From Aristolochia californica (Eukaryota; Streptophyta; Magnoliopsida; Piperales; Aristolochiaceae), in the NCBI GenBank assembly GCA_029961685.1, contig JARWKL010000002.1:16646908-16710907 (forward strand): a DNA stretch of 64,000 bases, in the 5' to 3' direction. Below the pieces are notes generated by a model. The model saw only the letters and a list, made by a program, of their open reading frames with translations. It was not told where the DNA came from and did no database searches. The translations under genes were made by a program, and so were the position numbers. This document shows positions 10,804-21,954 of the stretch, in pieces; the first letter of the stretch is position 1, and every line of letters starts with the position of its first letter.

Positions 10804-11370
10804 GGATGATCCTCATCCTTTGAATATTTTCGGCCGGCGGCCCTTCTCTCGTCCATTTCGGTGACATATTTTTCGGCGACAATCATCGGCGACTGGTTTC
10901 AGCTATCGTCTATTTCGCCCTTTCCGGCGGAACCCGTTTGGCAGTGGCTGATTTCAGCTCTCTATTTCGGCGGATCTACCGACAAAGAGGTTAGATTTTG
11001 TCTTCATCCCAAATATTTTTTTTTCGACAGACTTAAGCTTCTGTTTTCTCGGCAAGATAGTGCCGTTGCCGTGAAGGTTGGATTTTGGTAGTGGTGCTCT
11101 GGCACCGATGCCGTGAGGGGTGATTTGCCTCTGGATTTTGGTAGTAGTGCTCTAGCGCCGTTGCCGTGAGAGGTGATTTGCCTCTGGATTTGGCCGAGAG
11201 CTTGTGCTCCCTCTGGATTTGGCCGTGAAGGTTATATTTTTTTGGACTTTTGTGATTAGCCGAGAGGTGTGGGGATTTTTTTCTGGACCTTTGTGGTTGG
11301 GCGAGAAGTGTGTTGTGGTATATTTGTTGATCAGAGTTTTTTTGTTGAATTCTGAAAGACCTTCATTTAT
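10804..11370 (+). other. C3 leader
   Basis: Non-coding leader with a reiterated block: GCCGTGAGG(G)GTGATTTGCCTCTGGATTT-type text occurs at about 11110-11140 and again at about 11163-11193. No gene is supported. Confidence 0.6.
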
Positions 11371-12460
11371 TTGGAGAATTTTCTTGGGGGCTTCATGGTG
11401 ACTTATTCATCGATGGGCGTTTCCAGTTCTGGTCTTCGTACCAGTTTGACTTGTTCCACTTTTGACGAACCATCGAACCCCTACTATCTTCACCATTCGG
11501 ACAGTCCCGGGCAAGTTCTTGTCTCGCAGCTACTTACTGGTGAAAATTACACTAGTTGAGTCGTGCAATGTCCCTCGCCTTATCCATGAAAAAAAAAGTG
11601 GGATTTATCGATGGTTCCATACATGAACCTCAGAGTGTTGATCCCCCGACCCGAAATAACCATATTGTCATGTCTTGGATTTTAAATTCGGTTTCCAAGG
11701 AAATCTCTATGAGTGTTATGTTTCCTGCTTCTGCCCGCAAAATTTGGCTCGCTCTTCGGGATCGTTATCAACAACGCAACGTCCGCGCATTTTTCAACTT
11801 AAACAAGAATTGATGAACTTGCGCCAAGACAAGGATTCTGCTAGCACTTATTTCACAAAGCTTACTACCCTTTGGGAAGAACTGAACAATTACCGCCCTC
11901 ATTGCTCTTGTGGAAAATGATGTGGTGGCTTTAAGGACCTCATTGATTACCACAACATGGAGTATGTCATCTCATTCTTGATAGGCCTTGATGACTCTTT
12001 CTCCCGTGTTCGTGGTCAGTTACTTCTCATGGATCCGATGCCTCCTCTTAATCGTGTTTTTTCTTTGGTTGTCCAAGAGGAACAACAACGGAGGACCCCT
12101 CATGCCTCAAGTTCGCATACCCCCACCAACACAATGGCATTCGCGTTTAAATCTGGGCAGACAGACGTTCTTAAACCTGGCCCACAAACCTCTCAAAAAT
12201 TTCACTCAACTTATAGTGCTCCTCGGAATCCGAACCCCAATGCTTCCTGAAATCAGAATTACCATGCTCCCTGGAATCCGAACAAGGATAAGTATTATTG
12301 TACTCATTGCAAGCCTATTGGACATACTATTGCTCGGTGCTTCAAGATCCATGGCTATCCGACTGAACCCACCTCCAAACCAACGCAACATTCTCATGCT
12401 GCTGCTCATCAGGTTTCCATCGCTGCTGATAGCCCCGGTTCTACTTCTGTTGGGAGTCTT
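11371..12460 (+). pseudogene. C3 gag with zinc knuckle
   Basis: Contains NPYYLHHSDSPGQVLVSQ and LLTGENY, then a one-base loss near 11557. After it come SRAMSLALSMKKKVGFIDG, VMSWILNSVSKEIS, a further shift, then ELMNLRQDKDSAS and LWEELNNYRP. The knuckle CTHCKPIGHTIARC at 12299-12340 is an intact CX2CX4HX4C. At least four frame changes break it. The gag type differs from the C1/C2/C5/C6 family, so C3 belongs to another copia lineage. Confidence 0.85.
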
Positions 12461-13549
12461 GTGCAGAATCTTGACTCCGCCCAGTTCCAGCAGCTCGTGT
12501 CAATGTTTTCTATACACCTGAGTAGCTCCGCACAAGTCACCACTACTCCAAAATCTTCTACATCCAACTGCATGGTAGGTATTTGTTTTTCTGTATCCTT
12601 AAATCCTTTAATTTCATCACCTCAATCATGGATTATTGACTCAGGAGCTACTCGACATATTTGCTCTCACGCTCCTGTTTTTGTTTCCTTGCATGCTATC
12701 CCTCACACTACAGTTACTTTGCCCAATAATACTCAACTCTTAATCCATCTTGCTGGTGATATTAAATTGCATCCTCACCTTGTGCTTAAAAACGTACTAT
12801 TTGTTTCTCAATTCAAATTCAACTTGATCTCTGTTAGTGCTTTAGTTACTGACTCTGGCCTTATTATAAGTTTCATTCCTGATTGTTTTGTTATCCAAGA
12901 TCTATCCACCCAGAGGACAATTGGCAAGGGTGACAAAGTCCAAGATCTCTATGTCCTCATTGCTCAAAGTTTGAATTCTGTTTCTCATGTTTTTGTTAAC
13001 AATGTTTCAGCCCATGTTTGGCATAATAGGCTAGGACATATTTCTTTCCAGCGACTTGACTTTTTGAAGGATCAGTTGAACTGCGATGTAACTAAATTAC
13101 ATAAATCAAATCCTTGTTATATTTTTCCTCTTGCTAAACAACGTAGACTATCTTTTGAATCTCACAATAACTTATCAAATTTTCCTTTTGATCTTGTGCA
13201 CTGTGATATATGGGGACTCTATGAAATTGTTTCACACACTGGCCATCGTTTCTTCTTAACGCTTGTTGATGATTGCACTCGATTTACTTGGATCTATCTA
13301 TTAAAGACTAAATCTGATGCTATATCTGTGATACCGCATTTTTTTAAAATGGTTTTTACTCAGTTTAATGCTAAAATCAAAGTTTTTCGATCTGATAATG
13401 CCCCTGAGTTATCTTTTGTTGAGTTTTTTCAAGATCAAGGAGTCTTGCACCAGTTTTCTTGTGTTGAAAGACCTCAGCAAAACTTAGTTGTTGAAAGAAA
13501 ACATCAACACCTCTTGATTGTGGCTCGATCACTGTTCTTCCAATCCTGA
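12461..13549 (+). pseudogene. C3 protease-integrase open frame
   Basis: A 362-codon open stretch. Protease motif SWIIDSGATRHICSH (catalytic Asp codon 12638-12640), pre-integrase VWHNRLGHIS near 13017, and a core with HCDIWGLY, FRSDNAPELS and VVERKHQH, keeping D, D and E. The pre-integrase zinc region reads CYIFPL instead of a CX2C, so zinc binding is probably lost. It ends at a shift after SLFFQS. Still unusually open for such a nested element. Confidence 0.88.
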
Positions 13550-15213
13550 ATTTTAGTCTCTTTTTGGACAGAATGTATTCTTACCGTGGTTTTCTTGATT
13601 AATCAAACTCCTCCTCTCTTGCGACACAACACGCCTTTTCATTTGTTGTACAACACCGCTCCTGATTATCCCTCTTTTTGAGTCTTTGGTTGTTTAGCTT
13701 TTGTTTCCACATTAGCTGCTCATCAAACTAAGTTCCACCCTCGTGCTCGAGTTTGTGTGTTTCTTGGTTATCCAGCTGGTTTGAAAGGCTATAAATTCTA
13801 TGATGTGGAGACTAAACATGTTTTTATTTCTAGAGATGCAGCGTTCCATGAGGAAGTTTTTCCTTTTCATACCATCACCAGTTCAAATACAGTTCCTGAT
13901 CCCTTTCCTGATTTGGTTCTGCCCCACTCCTTCATACAACCTCATTCTCTCCCAGAACTTGATTCTTCCCCTATTCATGATTCACCAGCTAGCTATGATG
14001 CTCCTTTTGATGATATTCCAACTCATAATCTTCCATTGCTTGTTCCTTCCACATCTACTGGTACTTCTCTTCGAAAATCTACTTGGACGATCCATCCACC
14101 TCATTACCTGCAAGATTATCACTGCAATTTACTTGCTGGTTCCTCTCCATCTGTTTTACCCTCTACGTCTTATCCGATCTCTAACTACATCTCTTATCAT
14201 TCCCTTTTTGATTCGCACAGACAGTTTGCACTCAATGTCTCTGCTAAAATTGAACCTCAATACTATCACCAAGCCATGAAGTGCCCTGAATGGAGGTTAG
14301 CTATGTGGGATGAATTGAATGCTTTGGTAACCAACAAAACCTGGACCATCACTTCTTTGCCTCCTAATAAACATACCATTGGTTGCAAATGGATATATAA
14401 AATCAAGCTTAAATCTGATGGTTCTCTTGAGCGATATAAGGCTCGTTTGGTAGCCAAAGGCTACACACAACTAGAAGGTTTAGATTTTGTTGACACTTTT
14501 TCTCCCGTGGCCAAATTGGTCACTGTGAAGGTTCTTCTTGCCCTTGCCGCTTCTCATAATTGGCATCTAGCTCAGCTTGATAACAATGCTTTCTTAAATG
14601 GTGATCTTTTTGAAGAGATCTATATGGATCTCCCTCTTGGCTACCTTCAACAAGGGGAGTCCTCTTCATCTCACAGCCGACTCGTTTGCAAGCTTCACAA
14701 GTTGGTCTCAAACAAGCTTCGCGGCAATGGTATTCCAAATTTTCTCATGTTTTAATCAATTTTGGCTTTCTCCAATCGAAATCTGATTACTCTCTCTTCA
14801 CCAAAGGTCATGGTTCCTCCTTTGTTGCACTATTGGGTTATGCGGAGGATATCATCCTTACTGGCCCTTCCTCTAGTGCTATTGCTGAGCTCAAACAATT
14901 TTTGCATACTCAGTTCAAGCTCAAGGATCTTGGTTGTCTGAAGCACTTCCTTGGTCTTGAAATTGCTCAGTCCAAGGCCGGTATTGTGCTTTCTCAACGC
15001 CATTACACCTTACAATTACTTGAAGACTCGGGTTACCTAGCTTGTAAACCCACTAGTGTTCTCATGGATCCCAAGCTTCATTTAACTACCACTGACGGTG
15101 ACCTGTTTCTTGATATAACCCACTATCGGCGGCTTGTTGGGAAACTTCTTTATCTCACTTTATCTCGCCCTGACATTAATTTTACCGTTCACAAGCTCAC
15201 TCAATTTGTGGCC
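13550..15213 (+). pseudogene. C3 integrase C-terminus and reverse transcriptase
   Basis: Blocks in order: INQTPP, VFGCLAFVST, LGYPAGLKGYKFYD, HVFISRDAAFHEE, linker, WRLAMWDELNAL, GCKWIYKIK, RYKARLVAKGYTQ, NAFLNGDLFEEIYM. A shift near 14690 is followed by LVSNKL, YSLFTKG and GYAEDIILTG. The catalytic YVDD is YAED, so the first Asp is lost. DLGCLKHFLGLEI and RPDINFTVHKL follow. G1 cuts the frame after FVAQP. Confidence 0.87.
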
Positions 15214-15218
15214 CAACC

Positions 15219-15668
15219 TGTTATGGACTCCATAGCATCATAAGTTATCCATAGGCATAAGAATTAAATTATGTCAATTTACTTTTCATGTAATTTCAAT
15301 TCGGTTTGGTTTACTTTATTTGGTTTGGTTCACTTTGGGTTTGTTCAGTGTAATGTGGCGTGAACCACTTGACCTATGGGTCATCTTTGTATTTTTCGTC
15401 CTCAACCCTATTTAGGGGGACGTGAATGAGAAGAGAGGCAAGTATTAAGAAAATTATATTTTACAAGTCAGATTCTCCCTCAGAGGTCTAGGTCGGATTT
15501 CTCCCTTTGAGGTCCAAGGTTGAGATTCCTCCAAAGCTCCTTCGTTCTAATTGAGTTCCACCATTACTCGTTCAAGAAACAAGAATTCTCTTCCAACGTC
15601 AAGATCATCCATGGAGGGAAGAGAGGAAAGAAGGGTGACTCGATCCATGGCAAGGGAAGAACCTAACA
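15219..15668 (+). repeat. G1 5' LTR (450 bp)
   Basis: Differs from the 3' LTR at about 14 positions plus one indel, about 3%, by eye. The final 58 bp encode the gag N-terminus (ATG at 15611). PBS-like TGGTATCAGA lies at 15672-15681 after a 3-nt spacer. Confidence 0.92.
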
Positions 15669-16800
15669 TCTTGGTATCAGACAGGCCCACCCTTGGGGAT
15701 TCCTCTTCCCCTGACGATTTGAGACAGATAACCAGCCTCATGCCCTACAAGAGGTGTGTCAAACAACCTTTGATTTGCGTGAGGCAATAAAATTAATGGA
15801 TGCTGCCATCCAAGCTCTCCTCCGGCGACAAGAGGACCATGATACACGTGCCCAACCACCAGCTGCCTACTCTCCACCGGCCGACCACCATCAATTCCAC
15901 CCACCACCTCCCCCACAACCACCAATGCGTCAACATCATCCCCATCTGGGGCCTGCCGTTCAAGGACCAAACATTGTGCCCAGGTATTTAAAACTTGACT
16001 TTCATGCGTATGATGGATCTAAGGACCCTTTGATTTGGTTAGCCAAGTGTGATCAGTTCTTTTATCATCAAAAAATGCCTACGGATGAGAAAGTGTATTT
16101 GGCCGCCTACCACATGCTCGATGAAGCGCTTCTATGGTACCACCAATTCCGAAATGACCAAGTGGTTCAGGATTAGGCAACTTTTAGACAGTCTTGCATG
16201 ATGAGATTTTGTCCTCCAGCTAGTAGCAATCCATTGGGAGAATTAATCAATTACAAACAAACTGGAATACTAGAGGTGTACCAAAAGACCTTCCAGGAAA
16301 GGTTAGCCCGAGCAAACCAGTTTGTTAGCAAGACACAGTATGTTCATATTTTTACTGCTAGTTTGACAGAAGCACTACGATTAGAAGTTGAATTACATGC
16401 TCCTACAGATTTAGACCACACTATGAATTTAGCCAAGGCAATTGAGCACAAGCAGCGTGTTCTAAAGGAGTCACTAGAAAGAAAACCAGCTTGGCAAGGG
16501 AGGCACAATGCCTCAGCGCCAAACCCTTCCTATGGACCTCCAAGATTTAGAGACAGTGTAGCCCCACGCCCAGACATCTCTAATTGGGCTCCACTTGCTC
16601 CTTACTTCAAAAAACATACTAGACAGGAAATGGACCAGAGAAAGGCCAAGGGCCTTTGTTTTAACTGTGATGAATAGTATGTCATTGGACACCACTGCAA
16701 ACGATTATTCAGTATATGTCTGTGGGAGGATGGAGAAGAAATACCACCAGATGAGGAAATTGTGGAAACTGACCAAAAAGGTCCAGAGATTTCCCTTCAT
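15611..16800 (+). pseudogene. G1 gag, starting inside the 5' LTR
   Basis: Reads MEGREERRVTRSMAREEPN from the LTR straight through the PBS as ILVSD. After a shift near 15780 comes KLMDAAIQALLRRQ, a His/Pro-rich tract, LDFHAYDGSKDPLIWLAKCDQFF, LAAYHMLDEALLWYHQF, a stop, then FTASLTEALRLEVELHAP. The knuckle starts LCFNCDE, then a TAG, then VIGHHCKRLF. The same LTR-embedded start is seen in G2, which supports the start choice. Gag forms the particle and binds RNA. Confidence 0.85.
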
Positions 16801-18540
16801 GCAATGACTGGTCTACGTAGTCAAGCACAATGCAGGTTAAGGCCCAATTACATCATTTACAGTTACTGGCTTTAGTTGACCCGGGCAGTACACATAATTT
16901 CATCAGTCAACAGGTGGCAGAACAACTTGGGTTAGTAGTACAGCAACAGACTAGTCTTTCTATATCAATAGCCAATGGGGCTAAAATTACTAGTGTAGGC
17001 ACATCACCAGCCACACACTTTGATATTGAAGGATATGCATTTGTTGCAGATTTTCTGGTCATTCCACTATCAGGATTCGATTTGGTGCTAGGAATTAAAT
17101 GGCTACAATTGTTGGGACCAATACTATGGGATTTCCAAGCTCTAACCATGTCTTTTATAGAGCACCAACATCAGATTATATTGCATGGCACACAAGCACC
17201 ACTCACCTGCGCACTACAGGCTGCCCAGGTCCAGTCCACAAACACGTGTAAGTTATCTCACTTACTTATAGAATTTGAAGATATCTTTCAAGACCCCACT
17301 GCCTTACCACCACTTAGGCACTGTGATCACCGTATCTGTTTGAAAACTGGTACCGAGCCGGTAGTGGTGCATCTGTATCATTACCCTCACTTATAGAAGG
17401 ATGAGATTGAAAGGCAGTGCGAGCAAATGTTAGCACAGGGTATTATTCAGCCCAGCAGGTCTCTTTTTTCTTCACCGGTATGATAAGTCATGGAGGTTCT
17501 GTGTGGATTTCCGACAACTCAATGCCCATACGATTAAAGATAAATTTCCTATTCCAGTGGTGGATGAGCTATTAGACGAGCTCCATGGAGCTACTATTTT
17601 TACTAAACTCGATTTGAAATCTGGCTATCATCAAATCCGAGTTCATCCATCAGATGTGGAGGAAATAGTGTTCTGCATGCATCACTGCCATTTTGAATTC
17701 CTCGTAATGCTATTTGGTCTGTCAAATGCGCCTTCCACCTTCCAGGCCCTCATGAATGAGGTACTTTCTTCTCTCTTGAGAAAAAATGTATTGGTATTTT
17801 TCGATGATATTTTGGTCTATAGCAACAGTTGGGAAGAGCATCTTCAGCACCTTCACCAGGTATTTTCTCTTATACGTTCACATCATTTGGTTTTAAATCG
17901 ATCAAAATGTTCTATGGGCACATCAGAAGTGGCATACTTGGGCCACGTTATTTCAACAGCGGGGGTGAAGGAAGACCAGAGTAAGATACAGGCGGTCATA
18001 GAGTGGCCTATTCCTACATCTATTACAGCCTTAAGAGGATTTTTGGGTCTAGCTGGATATCATAGAAAATTTATCCGTAGCTATGGCCAGCTTGCAGCTC
18101 CGCTCAACAATCTCCTCAAGTAAAACACTTTTACCTGGTCAGAGATAGCAGCTCATTCCTTTCAGCAATTGAAAGACGCCTTATCATCAGCCCCAATGTT
18201 GCAGCTACCCGACTTTGAGGAGTTGTTTGTAGTGGAATGTGATGCTTCGGGGAGCGGTAATGGCGCAGTGTTGCACCAGCAAGGCCACCCAATTGCTTAT
18301 TTTAGCCGTCAATTGGGCCAACACCACTTCAAGTTGGCAGCTTATGAGAGGGAATTGAACGGATTGGCGAAAGCTATATAGCATTGGCGCCCTTATCTAT
18401 GGGGACGTTCTTTTTTTATTCGCACTGATTATTGCAGCCTCAAGTAGCTTCTTGAGCAGCGTCTAACTACTTCACCACAACAGCATTGGTTAAGTAAGCT
18501 TATGGGGTTTGACTTTTCTGTCGAGTATAAACCAGGAAGT
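16801..18540 (+). pseudogene. G1 protease, reverse transcriptase and RNase H
   Basis: The protease reads LVDPGSTHNFI; the usual DSG is DPG, probably inactive. GFDLVLGIKWL follows. RT has a short in-frame loss before [20 protein letters not shown], then [28 protein letters not shown], the catalytic [10 protein letters not shown] near 17797-17808 and [18 protein letters not shown] text. RNase H keeps VECDASGSGNGAVL, with stops near 18121, 18379 and 18447. The order PR-RT-RH before integrase is diagnostic of Ty3/gypsy. Confidence 0.88.
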
Positions 18541-20034
18541 TTGAATGTAGGGGCTGATGCCTTATCTCGCCGGGACATTCCAGAGCCGCAATTAAATGCC
18601 ATCAGTCAGCCCAGAGCTCTCTTGTTGGATTCTATACGGGAAGAGGCACAACAGTACCCAGATATTATCTCCTTATGCCAGGACATCCAGCAGGGGACAG
18701 CGGCAAACCATTGGAGGGTTCAGGACAATCTCGTCCTCTACAAAAACAGAATTTTTCTACACCACATATCCCCTCTGATTAACAGCATTTTAGCCTCCTT
18801 CCATGACAGTACACATGAGGGCCGACAAAAAACATATTTCCGGATTAGTACGGAATTTTATTGGAGGGGCATGAAGTGCAGTATAGCTGATTATGTGGCA
18901 GCTTGTCAGACTTGTCAACGGAATAAAGCTGAAACATTAAGTCCAGCTGGGTTGCTCCAACCACTTCAGCTTCTGTCACAGGTCTGGTCTAATATTTCTA
19001 TGGACTTCATAGATGGACTCCCCTCTTCGTCGGGTAAATTTGTTATCCTTGTAGTGGTCGATCGTTTCTCTAAGTATGGGCATTTCATTCCTCTAGCGCA
19101 TCCTTACACTGCAACTCAGGTAGCACAACTTTTTATGGATAACATTGTCCGCTTACGTGGGATGCCTAATTCAATTACCAGTGATAGGGATGCAATCTTT
19201 AAAAGTACCTTCTGGAAAGAACTCTTCAAGTTACAGGGCACAATGTTAGCCTTTTCTTCAGCCTACCATCCGCAGACTGATGGTCAGATAGAGGTCATCA
19301 ACAGAACCATTGAAATGTATCTTTGCTATTTCATGGGGACTCACCTAAGAGGTGGGTTAAATGGCTCGCCTGGGCTGAGTTCTGTTACAACACCTCCTAC
19401 CACAGCGCACTCGGCACAACCCTATTCAAGGTGGTATATGGTAGAGAACCTCACGTCTTTTAGCCTATGAATCAGGGGCCTTTAAAGTTGCCACTTTGGA
19501 CCAAGCATTAGCTGAAAGAGACACATTCATCACTGAGGTGCACACTCATCTACAGGAGGCACAACATTCTATGAAAAAATATTATGACAAGAAGCACCGG
19601 GAAGTCTTCTTTTCTCCTGGAGATTATGTTTGGTTGCATCTCCAACACTACAGGCAGCTGTCGTTGACAGCCTCCTAACGTCACAAGCTCTCTCCTAAAT
19701 ATTATGGTCCCTTTCAGGCAATGGACCACATTGGGACAGTGGCCTACAGATTGCAGCTTCCGCTAGAAGCCAGAATTCACAACGTCTTTCATGTCTCACA
19801 ATTAAAGGCCTTCCAAGGTGATTCACCTTTGCTGCACACCCCGCTGCCCCCACTTCATGAAGAACGTGTACTTTCTACCCCGGCATAGGTATTACAAACT
19901 CGCCGTATTCAGGGTGATTGGGAGATCTTAGTGCAATGGGTAGATGTTGACCCTAGTGACACAACATGGGAGTCATTAGCGGCATTTCGCACCCTCTACC
20001 CATACTTTGAGCTTGAGGACAAGCTCTTTCTCCA
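18541..20034 (+). pseudogene. G1 integrase and chromodomain
   Basis: GADALSRRD closes RNase H. The integrase zinc finger reads FHDSTHEG then ACQTCQRNK. The catalytic positions SMDFIDG, TSDRDAIF and GQIEVINR are present. Shifts occur near 19330-19480 and a stop near 19676. [10 protein letters not shown] and [10 protein letters not shown] follow, then a chromodomain-like end with WEILVQWVDVDPSDTTWESL and YFELEDKLF. Chromodomains direct integration to heterochromatin. Confidence 0.86.
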
Positions 20035-20035
20035 G

Positions 20036-20063
20036 GGGAGGGGGGGGGGGGGGGGGGGGGTGA
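20036..20063 (+). other. G1 polypurine tract with long poly-G
   Basis: GGGGAG is followed by 20 consecutive G and then TGA, directly before the LTR. In G2 the equivalent tract is AAGGGGGG. The tract primes plus-strand synthesis. The expansion shifts the reading frame relative to G2, and its exact length may be unreliable in the assembly. Confidence 0.8.
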
Positions 20064-20512
20064 TGTGATGGACTCCAAAGCATCACGAGTTATCCATAGG
20101 CATAGGAATTAAATTATGTCAATTTACTTTTTATGTAATTTCAATTCGGTTTGGTTTAATTTATTTGGTTTGGTTCACTTTGGGTTGGTTCAGTGTAATG
20201 TGGCGTGAGCCACTTGACCTATGGGTCATCTTTGTATTTTCGTCCTCAACCCTATTTAGGGGGACGTGAATGAGAAGAGAGGCAAGTATTGAGAAAATTA
20301 TATTTTACAGGTCAGATTCTCCCTCAGAGGTCTAGGTCGGATTTCTCCCTTTGAGGTCCAAGGTTGAGCTTCCTCCAAAGCTCCTTCATTCTAATTGAGT
20401 TCCACCATTACTCGTTCAAGAAACAAGAATTTTCTTCCAACGTCAAGATCATCCATGGAGGGAAGAGAGGAAAGAAGGGTGACTCGATCCATGGCAAGGG
20501 AAGAACCTAACA
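20064..20512 (+). repeat. G1 3' LTR (449 bp)
   Basis: Starts TGTGATGGACTCC and ends AAGAACCTAACA, followed by target duplication CAACC. It again carries the gag N-terminal coding segment, which here runs on into C3 sequence. Confidence 0.92.
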
Positions 20513-20517
20513 CAACC

Positions 20518-21096
20518 CCGCCTTCCTCATCTCTAGGCAGTACATCACCTGCTTCGTTATCTCAAGACCAGCCCTGGTCAAGGGTTGTTTTTTTCTTCTA
20601 CTTCTTTCCTTGCAGGTAAGCACTTACTTTGATGCTGATTGGGGATCATGCCTTGATTCTCGCCGATCTACTAAAGGTTTTTGCATATTCATTTGTGATT
20701 CTTTGGTCTCCTGGAAGGCCAAAAAGCAGACCACCGTCTCACACCTCCTCCGCCGAGGCTGAATATCGAGCTCTTTCTTCTACTTCCAGTGAAATTATTT
20801 GGTTGTAGCAACTTTTTCAAGATTTTCAAGTCAAGGTTGCATCTCCTGCATTGCTCTATTACGACAATCAAGCTGCGATTCATATTGTTTCAAACCCCAC
20901 ATTCCATGAGCGTACAAAACATATTGAGATCGATTGTAATTTTGTTCATGAACGGGTTACTTCGGGCGTCCTTAAGTTACTTCCCATTCGTTCTCAGTAC
21001 CAGTTAGCCGACATGTTCACTAAACCTCTTCCTTCTACCCACCTTTTTTCTTTGTTGTCCAAGATGGCTATCAAGGATATTTACAAGCCACCTTGA
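20518..21096 (+). pseudogene. C3 RNase H, resumed after G1
   Basis: Joins the FVAQP end left of G1. Recognisable blocks: YFDADWGSCLDSRRSTKGFC, VSWKAKKQTTVS, SSAEAEYRALSS, YYDNQAAIHIVSN, ERTKHIEIDCNFVHE, DMFTKPLPS. It ends KDIYKPP with a TGA before the polypurine tract. Shifts lie near 20590 and 20740. The acidic residues D (DADW), E (AEAEY) and D (DNQA) of the active site are kept. Confidence 0.88.
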
Positions 21097-21103
21097 GGGA
21101 GAG

Positions 21104-21304
21104 TATTAGAATGTAATTAATTTATTTATTATTTAATTTTTGTATTTTACTATTTTACCCTTTTTCTCTTTTACTGTATAAAGCTTCATGTATTTTGTAA
21201 CAGTGTTTTAATAAAACATTTCACGATTCAACCCATCTTCATCTTCTCGACTACGCCAACCCGATGAGCAGAGCAATGGCTCTTTCCGATTCTAAATTCT
21301 AATA
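21104..21304 (+). repeat. C3 3' LTR (201 bp)
   Basis: TATTAGAATG to ATTCTAATA, preceded by GAGGGAGAG. Same length as the 5' LTR. Confidence 0.9.
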
Positions 21305-21954
21305 CAGCGAAGTAGAGAGTAATACCGGCAGATGTGCTTCGAAATAGCAGAAAGTCACGATGACAATGACGACGATTGGTTGATTGCTGGAGCAGTTATT
21401 CACAATAGATATCACAGACTAGCTGGATTCAAAATTCGGTTTATAAAACGGTAGTAACATAGAACTGAAGAACTAGCAGTGAGCAAGGTAATTTGACTCG
21501 GTGAGATTAACTCGGAATGAATCTGATACCATTGGCAGACGGTCTAAACTTGATTCCAGCATCAACGGAAATATGATGAGAGCAGCCACATCCCAAAACA
21601 GTGATGGTAATTGGCACAGAAGACAGTGGAATCAACAGGCAGAATATGAAAAACTTTCTGGAAGACAAAGACGAAGAGGAGGATCTGCAGCAGGCACTGA
21701 TAGACATCCGTTGGAAGCACAATGAATTCCGCAACATGAGGTGGAGACTAATCAGACAACGCAGCACCACCTCTCTTCTCGACAGAAATAGGAATTCTCG
21801 GCTTCCCTTATAGAATAACAGTGTAGAGGTGAAAAATATAAAACAACTAACGGGTATAGGGACTGAAAAAAAACACGAACCTAAACTGCTAAAGATAATA
21901 CATAAAAAAAGGGATCACATTATCTTTGTGGGTTGAGAGCCTGCTTTGATACCA
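21305..21954 (-). other. N1 internal region, proximal half, with PBS
   Basis: No gene. Short frames at 21501-21813 are unsupported. The complement of the PBS, GCTTTGATACCA (21943-21954), precedes the right LTR, so on the minus strand TGGTATCAAAGC follows the 5' LTR. The block before it (GGTATAGGGACTG) recurs in N2, N4 and N5. Confidence 0.75.

Larger units (their letters stand above)
15219..20512 (+). mobile_element. G1, Ty3/gypsy chromovirus inside C3
   Basis: LTRs of 450 and 449 bp (15219-15668, 20064-20512) run from TGTTATGGACTCC (TGTGATGG in the right copy) to GAACCTAACA. CAACC flanks both ends (15214-15218, 20513-20517), and C3 protein similarity resumes exactly after it. The body encodes gag, protease, RT, RNase H, integrase and chromodomain in gypsy order. 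Total 5294 bp. Small size and short LTRs suggest a Reina-like chromovirus, but the lineage is not proved. It is frame-shifted and inactive. Confidence 0.92.
10591..21304 (+). mobile_element. C3, Ty1/copia element with TA...TA LTR ends
   Basis: Both LTRs are 201 bp (10591-10791, 21104-21304) and begin TATTAGAATG and end ATTCTAATA, a 9-bp terminal inverted repeat. PBS TGGTATCAGAGC follows the left LTR and polypurine GAGGGAGAG precedes the right one. The body encodes gag, protease, integrase, RT and RNase H in copia order. G1 interrupts it at 15219-20512. No target duplication is evident (ATAGA versus CAGCG). Confidence 0.9.

Noticed and set aside
14266..14738. Minus-strand open frames of 60-72 codons within C3
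   Set aside because: They are antisense shadows of the RT reading frame, which carries clear copia motifs.
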